DNA of 64,000 nucleotides from the NCBI GenBank assembly GCA_017562135.1, contig QEYB01001528.1, forward strand, positions 434,001-498,000. The letters run 5' to 3'. A program made the translations under genes and the position numbers. Within the stretch, counting starts at the first letter, position 1. Each line of letters begins with the position of its first letter. The notes under the pieces were generated by a model, which searched no databases, had not been told where the DNA came from, and saw nothing but the letters and a program-made list of their open reading frames with translations. Origin of the DNA: Dipylidium caninum. Taxonomy: Eukaryota; Platyhelminthes; Cestoda; Cyclophyllidea; Dipylidiidae. This document shows positions 50,601 through 62,372 of this stretch, piece after piece.

Positions 50601-51010
50601 GGATGTGCTCCAAGTACACGCAAGTGGGCAGTGCCAAAGTCGCCTGAAATAGGCGTGAGAAGAGTGACAATGAAGAGGGTTTGGTGGGAAATGCAGTTGT
50701 GCACTCAGTGTTGGTCGTTTGTCCTCTGAAAGGCAATCAAATGACCTGACGAAGTGGAGAACAGACGCTGGCGAAAGCGCAAGGGCGCTTGACTTTGGGA
50801 GGGGTGGGGAGAAGTCGGAGGGGAAGCGCAGAGAGCAGCATTTGACACGGGACTGACAGCGATTGACAACGATGCGGCTACATAGGCGCGCCAATGCTCA
50901 TCACGCAACCCACGGGGAGACGGCAGAAGGGCAGAGTGTTGCGGTAGCTTTTGTGGTTGAAAAGAGTGGATGTCCACATCCTCGCGCCTTCCTCTTCGCA
51001 TGGTTGAGCA
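45010..51010 (-). repeat. Inverted duplicate D of the glycosyltransferase locus
   Basis: About 6 kb reads as the reverse complement of the whole 28.45-33.9 kb unit. It begins with the CACGTCCCGCGAATCACTTA block (33836-33855 in copy 1), runs through the upstream region and both exons, then the downstream flank shared with copy C. Together with C it forms a large imperfect palindrome centred near 45.0 kb. The C arm lacks about 2.7 kb present in D. D differs from copy 1 by many single-base indels. Confidence 0.8.
47693..49020 (+). pseudogene. GT14 branching glycosyltransferase copy 3, inverted and frameshifted
   Basis: Full-length homology to copy 1 is visible, from ATG 47693 (MPAASTAHDKMQTCWRG) through the catalytic blocks to the C-terminal SYSREHFDP. 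The reading frame switches repeatedly, first in the Leu-rich anchor, then after FTLVSAQRR, near AVTWG and several times in exon 2 (for example an inserted T near 48550). The two-exon structure is kept, with an acceptor CTTTCAG near 48531. Exon 1 shares variants with copy 2 (FFAIIKSP) against copy 1 (FFASIKSP). It is a pseudogene if the indels are real, or an unpolished copy if they are sequencing errors. Confidence 0.8.
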
Positions 51011-54000
51011 AGTGCTCACGTAGCCTATTCGCATGGCATCTGCTGCAAGCGCTGCGCCTACTCGGCTACCCTTCCGTGGGGTGTAGGCGCTTTTTGAGTT
51101 TTTTACTAGCCTATAGACGGCCGAGGCCCGTCGGTGAACGTTTTGGTGAATGCCGGTGATGCGGAACTTCGCATTTGCCCCAATAACAGATCTGGTTTTT
51201 GGGTGCCATTTCATTAATGATTTGTGCTGTTTCCTCCTCTGTTCATCAAACCATTTCGCTTAGACGCGCAGTTACTCGCCTCCATTTAATATTCCACCTT
51301 TTTCCCCTGCTTCGTAAACTTCTTCTCGCTTGCACGCAGATGGGAATCATCCTGCCTGGAAATGGGTGATTGCTAAACTGTGATTGACTTTCACGCGGAA
51401 GCAAAATTATTTTGTAGTGCTGAAATATCTCCGGCGCAGAAGCGGGGGTTGGGAAAAGAAGAGGCGAATGTGCCACACTCGTACTGCACCCAGCATTTTT
51501 CCCCAAAATCCCTGCAAATGTGCAAGCGTAGCCCCTGGTTCGAGGAGGTGGTGGGGGACACTTTGGCGCACTCATGCAAACCTCTGGCTTGTTTACTTTG
51601 GAAGCATTCACCCTCGGCGTTGCGTGCTGGACGCTGGCCTCTGATAGGGACGAATCGCCCACTCCCTGCCTTCTACAGTCTTGTGTCGAATGCGCTAACC
51701 AAGCAAGTGTCAATTTCGCCCGGAAGAACTTACTCGTCCCTTTCGGAGCCATTTCTACGGGCTCCCTCAGGCGTGTGCAACAGCGGGTTAACCTGTCACA
51801 ATGTGATTGAGTCCATTTTTAACTCCTCCGCATGTTGCCCACCACTGAGAATAAGCTGGAGGAAGAAGTTCCTCTTACACTTCAATTGCCCCACTCGGAA
51901 ATGTTCTCATCGTGTGTCTTTTGAGTAGTGGCGAGGCCTTCAACCACAGGGAAGAGGAGGCCTGAGTTCAGTACTCCTGTTTGGCGCTGAGAGCACTACG
52001 AACAACACGGGGCGTTGTACCCCTGACATCACATGTGCATTATTCCTTAATTGGGGGGGGGGGGGGAGGGGTGGGAATTTTCTTTAAAAAAAGTGAAAAT
52101 TCCCTTAATTCACCTCTCTGTCGTGTAGGTCTTATGTGTATCTCGTGTTTCTTCCGTATTATCCCGGAGAGGTGATGACGACTCGAGTTGAAGAAAAGCG
52201 GTGTTGAGACGTCAGTCGTAAGATTACTTGGTGCAGGTTGAAGTGAATTGTCGAGGCGCAGGTATTAGCTTAGGTGAAGCACTTTCGTCAGGAGGTGCTG
52301 GAGTGTTTGGCCTGTCGGAAGAATGAGTATAATGCAGACAAGTGGTTTTCTTCCACATGAAGGAGGCTCACCAGTGCGAGTGCTCTAATTGTGTAGATTT
52401 TCAGTTGACCGAATTAGCTGGTATTGTGCGGTGAGGAGCATGGTCTTTGTCCCGTGTTTTCCATTATTAGCCTCGACTTTCGGGAGGTTTGATCACGTGA
52501 ATATCCAATTTTATCTGATTCTATTTTTATTATCTCATGTACCTGATAAATCTTTGCCCTTAAAAATGTAAGCTTTTTCCTCTTTCTTCCAACCTTTGAG
52601 GACTATATTCCATATTTTATCTTTTTGGCTCCATAACCCTTTCTATTTGTAGTTTATATGCGCTATCACTGTCGCCCTTGCCATGTTTGATTCGCCTTAT
52701 TTGGCGTGTTTGTGGATGCAGGTCGGAGATGCATGCTGCTACCTTCTGATTGTTAACTTCACATTCCTCCGACGAAGGCGGTTAAGGCTCGACAGCAGCC
52801 TCACGGTGAAAACGTAGCCAGGCTCAACGGTCGCATCACCGATTTGGTCCATTTGACGCCGTCGAGGGCGATGTGTCCTTGCCTTCGGGGACAAACGCAA
52901 CAGTCGCTGTGTCAGTATGTCCTCACGTCGACAGTGAGACCGAAGAGGGGATAGGCAACCGAAAAAACGACGCTGTGACCTAGTAAATCACGACACTGTG
53001 CTCGAACAGTTACGACTGCTCATTTCAATGAACTCGTGTGCACGAAGCCCTAGTGGTGAACTCTAGACCGTATTGCTCTGGAATACTTTAGAAAAGGCTT
53101 CCTTGCATTTAGCAACTCCTATTGGTCCAATTCTCTTTCCTTTCGCACGCATATCTTGCGTCGGACACCCCGTACTCTGCTCACTTGTTGAATGCGTGTT
53201 GATATGAAAGTGCACTCGTTCCAACCACGAGAGTAACCTTAACGCTCTCCTTTTTTGTACGTGTGGGTGAAGCGGGGAACTAAGGCTTTCCTCTCCGATC
53301 ATACCATTACCAATCATTACAATTTCCATGTCTAATGCAACTTTACACTTCTTCTATGAGTCATCCTTTGAAGAGCATTTGCCACTGCTTCCCTTAGTGT
53401 GTGGAAGTGACATTTCAGCATCTTCACCAAGTCGTATGACTGCCTTTCAGTGAAGACTAAATCTCGTGTGACAACTACATTTCCCAGTATTAATGACACA
53501 GAGAGAGGCAGGGCATATGCCGGCTGCAGTAGCGTCCTTCGGCCAGCTACGACGTCCATAGCTACGAGTTGTGGCAACAAAGGCGGATATGATCTCCCTA
53601 TAAATGACTCCCACTATGGAATAACCTCGGCCCCAAATAACCGAAATTAACTCCATCCCCAGACGATCAGCCTAAACAGTAGGCGTCGTGCGAGGATACC
53701 TATGTGGTTTCAAAAAATCAGCGGCGTATGGAACGTTTGCTATGAGATTCGCGCCAATCGCCATGCATCAGAACAATCAGCGTATGTGTGGTTTGCTCTA
53801 AAGAGAATGTGAACTTGAGGTGGTTTACAAGAACATATAAGGAACCAAAGTAACGAGTGATTTCTAACAATGTTATGATTTAAACTACAACAGCCCACAA
53901 AGGACCAATAGCTATCAAAATTCGAGAAATATGTCAACATGAGGTGGTCACCTACAGGTAATTTTAATTCAATCCAAGCTACTTCCCTCATCTACATTAC

Positions 54001-54336
54001 AATCCTTCCTTCTGTGGTAACTAGCAATGGCTGGCTGATTAGGTATAAAGCATGTTTTTAAATTCCAATGTCAGACTTGTAAATGCATAACAATATTTTG
54101 TTGTAAGTGATTGGAATTGGCGTTAAGTAGGCTTCATTGTGTTTCATATTATTTGTTTAATAATGCAGTTCATTGCATTTGAATTTTGTTTAAAATAACC
54201 GCGCCAAATTGGCTTTTGGCCATTTTTGCAGCCCCGCGTGGTGGTGCGTGGCCTGTCTTCCATTATAGCTTAGCAATGTTGGCGTTTTAAAAGACGATTT
54301 TCATTTTTCCCTTTTTTTTCCAATTAAGGTGGAAAT
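51011..54336. other. Region without a supported gene
   Basis: Overlapping frames on both strands at 51246-51928 have no recognised domain and the + one begins at GTG. A G homopolymer lies at 52054-52068. At about 53.19-53.46 a diverged copy of the 28.43-28.68 kb block occurs, with shared pieces such as GTGTGGGTG and GTGGAAGTGACATTTC-like sequence. The rest is AT-rich and featureless. Confidence 0.5.
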
Positions 54337-55571
54337 ATGAATCGTCAGTTGTCTTCGCGGTCGCGCAAACAAAGACTGCCTTGCGACGAAAACGTGACAA
54401 CCTTTTTACAACCACACACCGACTTTGAGACAGAGTATGAACACAAAGAAATGTTCGAATCAGGCCCTCCTCCAAAGAAGATGAGCCGCCTGTTAAATGG
54501 ATCTCGGAAGCCTTCAGATGCCCGAGATCGGCAGGCCCAGATGGACCACAACGAGCAGGAACGTGGCCGCCGGCGTGAGCTGGCAATCATTTACGAGATG
54601 ATTCGCACTTGTATTAATGAGATGGATGTCCACAGGCATCTTGAAGGTGCTGGGAAGTGCCCCGAGAAGCTTTCTTACCCCCAACTTTTACAAATCTCTT
54701 GTGGGATGATTGAGGATGAGATTCACGATATGGGCATCTACGAGCGTTTCCTTAAAGAACTTGAGATCGTCGAACGGGAGTGTCTCAAGTATGGGGTTTC
54801 CATAGACGACCGACCCCAGTACATTCCACCTCTGCAACGCCATAAAATTGTGGCGAGTGTGGTCGACGATGTACTAAAGAGGGATAAAGAGTGAGTTTAC
54901 CTTTCTTAATCTTGAGTGACTATACTAGGTGTCGTAATCGGGATGGTGATTACGCTGTATCTCAACGCGATCGGGCTCTCGAAGCACACCGGAGACTTAT
55001 TCAGGTTCTTGAAAACGACCCATGTATGTCGAATCGACTTCCACCGTGCAACTCACTTTCTACTGTTTTTGATGCCCCTGTGCCTCTTGCCTCTGACCCC
55101 TCTCGACGCCCCGGTCGTCGTGTCAATCGTCGGATGGTGCGAAGACCTGTCCCTCGGAACCTCCATGTTTCAAACTACTCTATTCATCCCCCTCATGTTG
55201 ACCCTTCCTCTTTCTCCTTTGACCAAGACAGTTTTGATTTCCCAAATTCTCGCCATCGTCGATTCGCTTTGACTCCATCCACTTACTCCCCCCCGTGCTG
55301 CCTTCCTCTTCCTAATGTTTGTTCAATGTTTAGCAGTGAATCCTATGGCTCGCCTAACTCGCAAGAAGATAGAGTGACGTCTTCTATGGATCAGGAAATT
55401 GTGGACGAATTTTTTGCGACAGCTGTAAATGGCGAGTCTAATTTGGATGATACGGATATCATTGGTTGTACTGGCGGAGACGACCTCGACGATTATGCCT
55501 TTGATAGTCTCTTTGATGTAATTTCCACTGAACCTGCGGATGATTTATCCAAGCTGCCCTTTCAGCAGTAA
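54337..55571 (+). CDS. bHLH-like transcription factor, two exons
   Basis: Exons are 54337-54890 and 54929-55571, joined by a 38-nt GT-AG intron in phase 2, giving 398 residues. Without splicing the first frame would stop at once, so the intron is well supported. Residues 69-120 resemble a bHLH: a basic segment DHNEQERGRRRE (His, Glu and Arg in the E-box-contacting pattern of the Myc/Max/Mad group), helix ELAIIYEMIRTCINEM, a long loop, and helix PEKLSYPQLLQISCGMIEDE. The second half is Ser/Pro-rich and ends acidic (LDDTDIIGCTGGDDLDDYAF), as in activation domains. A polypyrimidine run and AG end 8 nt before the ATG, so an upstream exon or a trans-spliced leader is possible. ATTAAA lies at 55590-55595. 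I cannot name an ortholog. Confidence 0.68.
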
Positions 55572-58500
55572 TTTGTCCCTGTTTGGGGTATTAAATTAGT
55601 CTGTCACCGGTAGACCTCTGCGATTCTGCTCGATTAGGGGTACTCCCGGTGTCTGATCTTTGTGGCTTGTAATTCTTATGCATCTTGGGCATATACATCG
55701 GCGTTGAATGAGGCTTCGGATCAATCATTCTAAGGTGGAGAGTAGGAGGTGGTTGTCCAAGTCGCCCAAACGATGCTTTTCCGAGCGCTGTTTTTTTGAA
55801 CTAGGATCCCAATGGCTGTTAGGTGGGTGGACCGACATTTTTCTTGAAAAGAAGAAGATTTATGCAACGGAAAGCGGTCAGTGAGCTTTGGCTTGCAGCT
55901 CCCGTTGGAGTCGTTTAGTAAAGGGCATTTCCACTGTTTCTCTTGCCGGTTCTTGTCCTTGGGGTCATCAGTTTAGTTGTTGAAAACTGCCAAGCAGACC
56001 AGACACTGCGCGCAGTCTGCTTTCATTTCATTCTTCCAAAATATCGGTTAAGGTTGTTAGTTCATAGTGTCCAGACAGTGTCCCGTGGATTTTGGCCACA
56101 CTGGCTGAGGTCCCCTCTCCGTCCAGTGAATGAACCGGCCGTGTAGTCTGCCTTCAGCCTCACTAAACTGTCCCCTAACTGCATCTCACCTCTAAATTGC
56201 TACCTTCCCACTTCTATTCCTGGTCCAAGTCAATTTTGTCAAAACCTTGGATATTTTGACAAGCAAGCCTTGATGGCTCACTCGCGACACTTCGTGCCCA
56301 CTTGTCCTACGCCAACAAGATCGGAAGAGAACAGTGGAATGAATTAAGACAGACTAACCCGAGACGCCGGTCGCTTGGCTGCTTCTACGCTTTTCTCCAA
56401 GTCGGCTTCAGTAGCCTCGGGTGGCTGCGTGTGTGTGTGTGTGTTTGCCCTCGATAACCCATGTGATCTGCTGTTGGCTTTCCGTCACAGCGATAATATC
56501 TTTCCAAGCCTACGTAATTCTCGGTGCCAACAGACGTTTTATGCTTATTTCGGTCGCTATGACGCATTTGCACGACATGCTCCCCACCCCACCCGCCCCC
56601 CGCCTCGTCGACAAACAGAGAAGTGAAGTTGGTGTGTCTAAGCCAGGTTACAAGCCTGAAGGTTTTTTTGCACTTCCGTTCCGCTCCCCCTCCCCTGACA
56701 AGCAGTGATGACGTCGAATAATTTCAACATTAGTGGCTTGTCTCGACGCCGCCCTCCACCCCCAAGAGACTGTATTATTTGGCACTTCCAATTGTGTTTA
56801 TTTCGAGATTTTGCTCACACAATTGTTCTCCCAAACCTGCGCAACGCAGCCGCTAAAACGTGGAAACGATCCTGCTCTGCTCGTAGTGCCATTAACCGCG
56901 CCGCTTTTCAACCGAAGGGCAGATCCAGAAGGGCGTGCTAATGACTACCGCCTGGTCGAGACGTCTGCTCCTTCGTGTTTATACCCGCCCAGGAGTCTCG
57001 GAGAAGACTCAGCAAGTGCATTCCTCAACTCTTACACAACCAGAGCCAAATTTCGCTGCTTTGCTTCTTAGGGAGCCGAGACCGAAACCTCCCAACCAGC
57101 GAAAAAGTTTGCTAGGCTGAGTGAAAAAATCCCCGACCCTCTCACTCTCGGTCTACTCGCTCCTGGTAAAGTAAGACGACTGATAAACAGTAGAATTTGG
57201 CTTCCGTGATGGTTCAAAGTTCAGAGCAGAAGTAGTTGCTGTGAAGTTATTAACAGCATCATTTTGCCTAGGGCGAAGCCATTCCTGCGAGGCGGGTAGT
57301 TCAAGCATTTGCGAGAAGCCCGAAAAAAGCAAATGGGGCAACTTCTGGGCAAAAACAAGAACCAAAGTGGGCACTGCCGGTCTCTTGAGAAGGACGCCCA
57401 CATCAGCCAGCAGCCACAAAGTAGAATCAGTCGGCGCTAAAGTTTAGACTTCGTGTACGCCGTCTTCAGCCGCACTTTACAGAGCTCGTCCACGCTGCTC
57501 CCACTTTTGCCAGCAAGTTCTGCCTCGAGGGAGTATTTTAAGGGGCTGAGGAAGTGGTGGACACCGTTTGTGCAGCGTCTTTTCCTTGGGAAATTTCAGT
57601 TATACGTGACACCGGCCGACGGTCAGGTCTCAGTCGACAGTCTCAACAATCCGTGCTGACAGCTCAGGTTCTTTCAGACTTTCCAGAGCCTCTTAGCGCA
57701 GGTCAGCTCTTTCTCACTTCTTCGAGATCCCCTGTGGCATTAATCCCCTTCTTGTCGCACCGTTTTAAGGTTTTGTGCCAAATCTCCTCCCTTAACCAAA
57801 ATTATTTGCCCTTCGTAATCCGCGTTTATTTACTTATCCCGTCAACAGGGAGTGAAAAATTCGCAACCACTACTTGCAGCCCGAACCGCATTTGAGTAAA
57901 GGTGTATTTCACACCGAGAACTGCGAACCATGTAATTTCGCCGGCACATGCCTCCCGACCGTGACTGCGAAATGCAGGTTCACTTAGACGCCAGTGGACA
58001 CGGCACCGGCGATGCGGGCGATGACCTGCCGGCTGGGGTCACTATTGTTTACCTGGCCCGCAGCATCGGTGACACAGTCTGTTTATTCACAGACCCTCTC
58101 TCTCACATGACTATTTAAGCGTGACTCCAGTGTTTTCGTGGTCGAAGTGTCGCGATCATGCGGGCTCTGTTGACGAGACTCCACCGGTCAGAGACAGACC
58201 CCAGTGGCAAATATGCGGGGAATTCAACCCACTTTTTGTTTACACAGGGAATCCTTCCATTACAATGTCAACAACAAAGTCTAGGGCATTTTGGCACCTT
58301 TTTACAAGCCTCAAAAAACTGTTTCATAACTTATTACCGACTGTGCATTCTAGGCAAAGCCAATATTGCAAGAAAATGTTCAGTTTTAGTGGGATTATAG
58401 GCGCTTGTGACACATTTCGCAATGATTGCACTCGTAATGTTCAATTTTTCGCAACCTCAAAGGCCCATGTTATGGTAATTTGATGACAAAACGACTCTTT

Positions 58501-60091
58501 TCAGTTGATTAGGTCCCGGCATATGTTCGACTGACGTTGCCTAGCAAGACACTAAAAAAGCCACCTTATCAAATGGAATCTATTCGACTGTGACTAAAAT
58601 ATTCTAAAGGGTTATTAATACATTCATTTCACCGGGATACGTCCAAAAGTTTTCACGTTTCTTCACGATGGAACACCACTACCAATCGAACCATTATACG
58701 CTACTTAATTTGTATTAAGTAGGACATTTTGATGTGTCTTGCAGAAGTACGGACCCAATTGTTGCCACGGTGCAGTTAGTAAACAACACTACGGAGGTCA
58801 CTCAGTTTAAATTTCTAGCTGCAATGAAATTCTCTGCATATTTCCATTACGTCTTTTAAAGGTTACTTTTAGGGAAAAACGCTATTTATGCAGTCGGATG
58901 TCGGGGACGTTACACTACAATCGTAGCTGGAATAAGCGTGGACGAGTAACCAACAGACATTGTGAGTATTAACCCCACGTTTAAGAGGTGATTTCAGACA
59001 ATTAAGCGATTGTATATTTCAAGGTTGTTGGGTATGAGTGCATGGTAAGGATAATAAAAGAGTTGAAAGGGTTAGTAGCCCTTGCACTCCGTAACACTGA
59101 CGCAGAGCCTAGCGCTGAATCTGCGCCACATTTTTCCGGAAGAAATAATTTAGAGGGGAATTGCCCCTCAACTCTGTCAGTCGAATAAAGAACTCGCATT
59201 AGGAACTACACTGAATGATTGAAGACACTACGGAGCGGACTACTCCATTATCTGTCCAATGGAGTTACCTCTGACGACGTCTAAAGCATTTACGAAGGAA
59301 CTTCCCACATTTCAACTTAAAAAACTCCAGGATTGTGTCTGAAGACGTCATATCATCCTCGTGGGAGCAGGAGAGGCGCTTCGAGATGAGCGCCTTGCGG
59401 AAAATAAGTTGGTCATTTCCATCGGACGGTCATCACCATTCTGCTGACAGACACTCCCTGCGTTCCACGTTGTCATCAGTCTAAAAATTTTCCATTTCTC
59501 GCAGAGAGGGGCAAAGCAACCTCATTTTCATGCCTACAGTCGAAATTGGCATTGTTTTAGGGCATGACAAGACACTTTGGGGTCACAGCGGAGCGAAAGT
59601 CGCGGCGTTGACTTCCTCTGTTTTTTAAGACCGCCGGTCAAGTGGCTCTTTGGTCTCTGCTCTCCGTCCGACCTCGTGGCACTACGGTGCGGTTGGTTGA
59701 GAAAGGGGAAGATCAAATGAAGGACAGAAAATTGAGCGGTTTTGCACACAAGGCGGGCAGTTCTAACCTCTTCTTCCCAGACAGGGTAATCTTGACATTG
59801 GCACAGTCCGTGCACTTGCATCCCCTGCGGGTTTTCTTTAACGTCCTTGTCATTTTTTTTCCTCTACGCAGACACCCCAGGCCAAATAAAGAACGGGCGG
59901 TGGAGAATGGAATGGCCTGGCCTAACAAATGGCTCTCGACTGCCTCTCCCGGAATGCCGATCGCCTCGGCCGTTTTATGGCCTGAAATAAGTGCGTCTCC
60001 ATGGAACATGGATAAATGCGGAAGGTGTTCTTGTAAAAAGCGATCCTAAAGTGCAATTGCGATGGCGTTACTCTCCCTCTCCCTCTCCCTG

Positions 60092-60129
<38 letters not shown>

Positions 60130-60587
60130 CTCCGCGCGTGTACCCCCGAGCCTGGGTGTCTGGAGCACTCGACGGGGCGGAGTCTCGTCCCCTCCGGCCA
60201 CTTCCACGGCTGCCGACGCGTGGTCGGCTTTGGAGACTGCAGCCGGGGTGCAAACTCTTGCCTCGCCGAGGTCAGAGGGCTCTTCCACCTCCTCGGAGTC
60301 CACGTAGTCGAGGGAACGGATTTCACGTCAAATGGCTGCGCTCAGTAGACGCTTTCGACTTGGCGGTAGACATTCATGATTTGTGTGTTCCACCCGTGTG
60401 GAGTACAGGGGGGAACAAGGTGAAAAATGGGAGTTTACGCTTGCGATTGTGGAATCCCACACACATACACACACATGCCTACACATAAACACAGGTAAAA
60501 ACTTTGGCCAATTGTGACTGAGACCCGCAGTGGGTGGGCTATTTAAAAGGCGATGCGTCGGAATGGGACACCAGCACCATTGACGAA
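55572..60587. other. Intergenic region without a supported gene
   Basis: It begins with the 3' flank of the bHLH gene. Short frames at 57453-57659 (starting at GTG) and 57948-58118 (ATG, 56 codons) show some coding-like composition. A Cys-rich phase at about 57.90-57.98 kb (CEPCNFAGTC) faintly recalls an EGF-like exon, but none could be joined into a gene. GT and CT microsatellites lie at 56427-56445 and 60064-60127. Confidence 0.45.
60064..60127. repeat. CT dinucleotide microsatellite
   Basis: CTCTCC/CTGTCC units grade into a pure (CT)n tract. Open frames across it are repeat artefacts. Confidence 0.9.
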
Positions 60588-62372
60588 ATGATTTTAGTCG
60601 GGAAGTCACTCTTTCCCACCCTTTTTGTGCTACTTCTACTCCTGGAACTACCGACTTTCGGTGAGTGTTGACGCCTTTTGTCATGCATTTGCCTAATGAG
60701 GGATTCGCGGGGGGAGAGGTGGCGGGGCGGAGACACTCTGGGACCCCCTTAACGCCTTTATGGCCACTACTTCTCCACTCCTCCGTTGGCAGATTGTCTT
60801 TTGTCGCCCCTTTTGAGTACTCGTTGTGATGGAATGATGTCCTGGTCGTTCCACACTTTTTGTTTCTTCCCAATGGGGAAATTTACTGCAGGGGGTCGGT
60901 AAGATGGCCCGTCCTCTTCACTGTAACTTGTAAGAAAGTGAAAAGCGGGTTTTAATATGGGGCCATTTGGAGGTTACGTGAAAAAAAAGAAGCGCCTAAA
61001 AGAGTTTCCCCCTCGTCCCGGTCGGTGGAGGCCTCGAGGGGTTAACCGCAACGCCTGTGGTCTCATTTGTTAGGTGTCACGAAGCCCAAAGCGCCGAAGA
61101 TCACCCAGAAGACATGGCAACGCTTCATCTCCCTGGCAGACAGCATTTTGCGTACCAACAAGACAATTCAAGTGGTGCCGGAGCCCCACTTCCTCTCGCT
61201 CAAACTCGAGTCCATTCATCCGGTGAATCTGCAGAAGTGCCACCACTGGATCGCCTCGAATCCCCACTGCCCCACGAAGGGGAGCATTCGCTTCGAGTGC
61301 AACTTCACCTCGCGCATGTTCCACGCCCAACTGCTTCAACACGTGAGTTGTTTCCCGACTGTCGGAGGCGGGGGGGGGGGGTAGGGAGGGTTTCTGCCAC
61401 CGTTGGGATGCTCAAAACTGGGTCGACGGCAGTCTTTCGGCGTCACGCAACTTAGACATCTCCTCCTTTCGCCCAGGCAGTGGCAATGCACTAGCTCTTG
61501 TGGGTTCTGATTCTCGCGGAATTAGCCCCCACTTCTGCGTAGATGCACATTTCCTTTCAGTTACTCACAGTTACGTCGGCCGCCTTCCCTTGGCGCATCC
61601 GCCGGGCAGTCCGTTGCCTGTTTTTCTGTTTTCATCTCTTCTCATCTCCGGTTCTTCCATGCCCCTCTCTTCAACGCGAACACTTCTTTCCTCCCACTGA
61701 CTATTCACTTAAACGAAAACTCGAATAACCTCTGATGGCCTCGTCTCAACATGCTGGGGCAACCGGTGGAGGCCCCACTTGAGAAAACAGTCGACCACAA
61801 GGACGAGGAGGACGAGGAGGGACTCCGGCTGGCCAGCCCGGCCCTGATTTTCCGCAAACGTACGCATTCTTCCTCACTTTCGAGGTGGCATTTCATCCAC
61901 CAGTAGTCGGCTCCCTCGTTTGCCGTTGGGCAACTTCGAATTCTCCCCGAAGGCATTGAAGTGGGCCAGCTAGGGGTGCTGCTGAAAGACGAGGGGAGTG
62001 TAAGCTTTCATCTGATTAGTTGTGGATATTAAAGGGGAGTATCATTGTGTTGTACAGCGACAGCTGGAATGGGGCCGATTCCACGTGAGTCTGGAGAACA
62101 AGGAGATGATCCGCTACCGTCACCTTCAGGGCCACCTTGAGGGCGCGTTGGTGGAGTGCTGCGAGTCCACGTGGCGCAAGGAGCCCATCGTCTTCCCCTA
62201 CCTCTTTAAGGTCCACGTCGAACGAGTGGCCCGTTGCACCGTGACTCAAAGCTCCGAGCTTCAAATGCCCGAGGTGAAGAGTGTGGAGGACTTGCGAGAC
62301 CTTCTGCGCGACCTCTTGAACTCCTACTTCCGCATTTACCTCTCGGAGTACTTCTACTCCCCGCCATGCTGA
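60588..62372 (+). CDS. Unrecognised secreted protein, four exons
   Basis: Exons 60588-60660, 61074-61342 and 62035-62372 are joined in agreeing phases (1, then 0, then 1). An acidic third exon starts around 61769-61781 and ends at 61860, donor GTACGC. Exon 1 is a clear signal peptide (KSLFPTLFVLLLLLELPTFG). Exon 2 has ITQKTWQRFISLADSILRTN and two Cys (KCHHW, NPHC). Exon 3 is Asp/Glu-rich. Exon 4 has VSLENKEMIRYRHLQGHLEG, a Cys pair (ECCEST) and ends FRIYLSEYFYSPPC. The mature protein, about 230 residues, lacks a membrane segment and seems secreted or luminal. I do not recognise the family. The exon 3 acceptor is uncertain (two AG choices both fit the phase). A repeat R1 copy starts about 60 nt after the stop. 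Confidence 0.62.

Noticed and set aside
51246..51928. Overlapping long frames on both strands
   Set aside because: The + frame begins at GTG, neither has a recognisable domain, and neither has splice context or clear codon character.
57894..58118. Possible EGF-like exon and a 56-codon ATG frame
   Set aside because: Only three or four Cys in an incomplete pattern, and no neighbouring exons could be joined in phase.
58545..58560. Second X-box-like sequence (GTTGCCTAGCAAG)
   Set aside because: The final consensus base is G instead of C, and no ciliary gene was found nearby.
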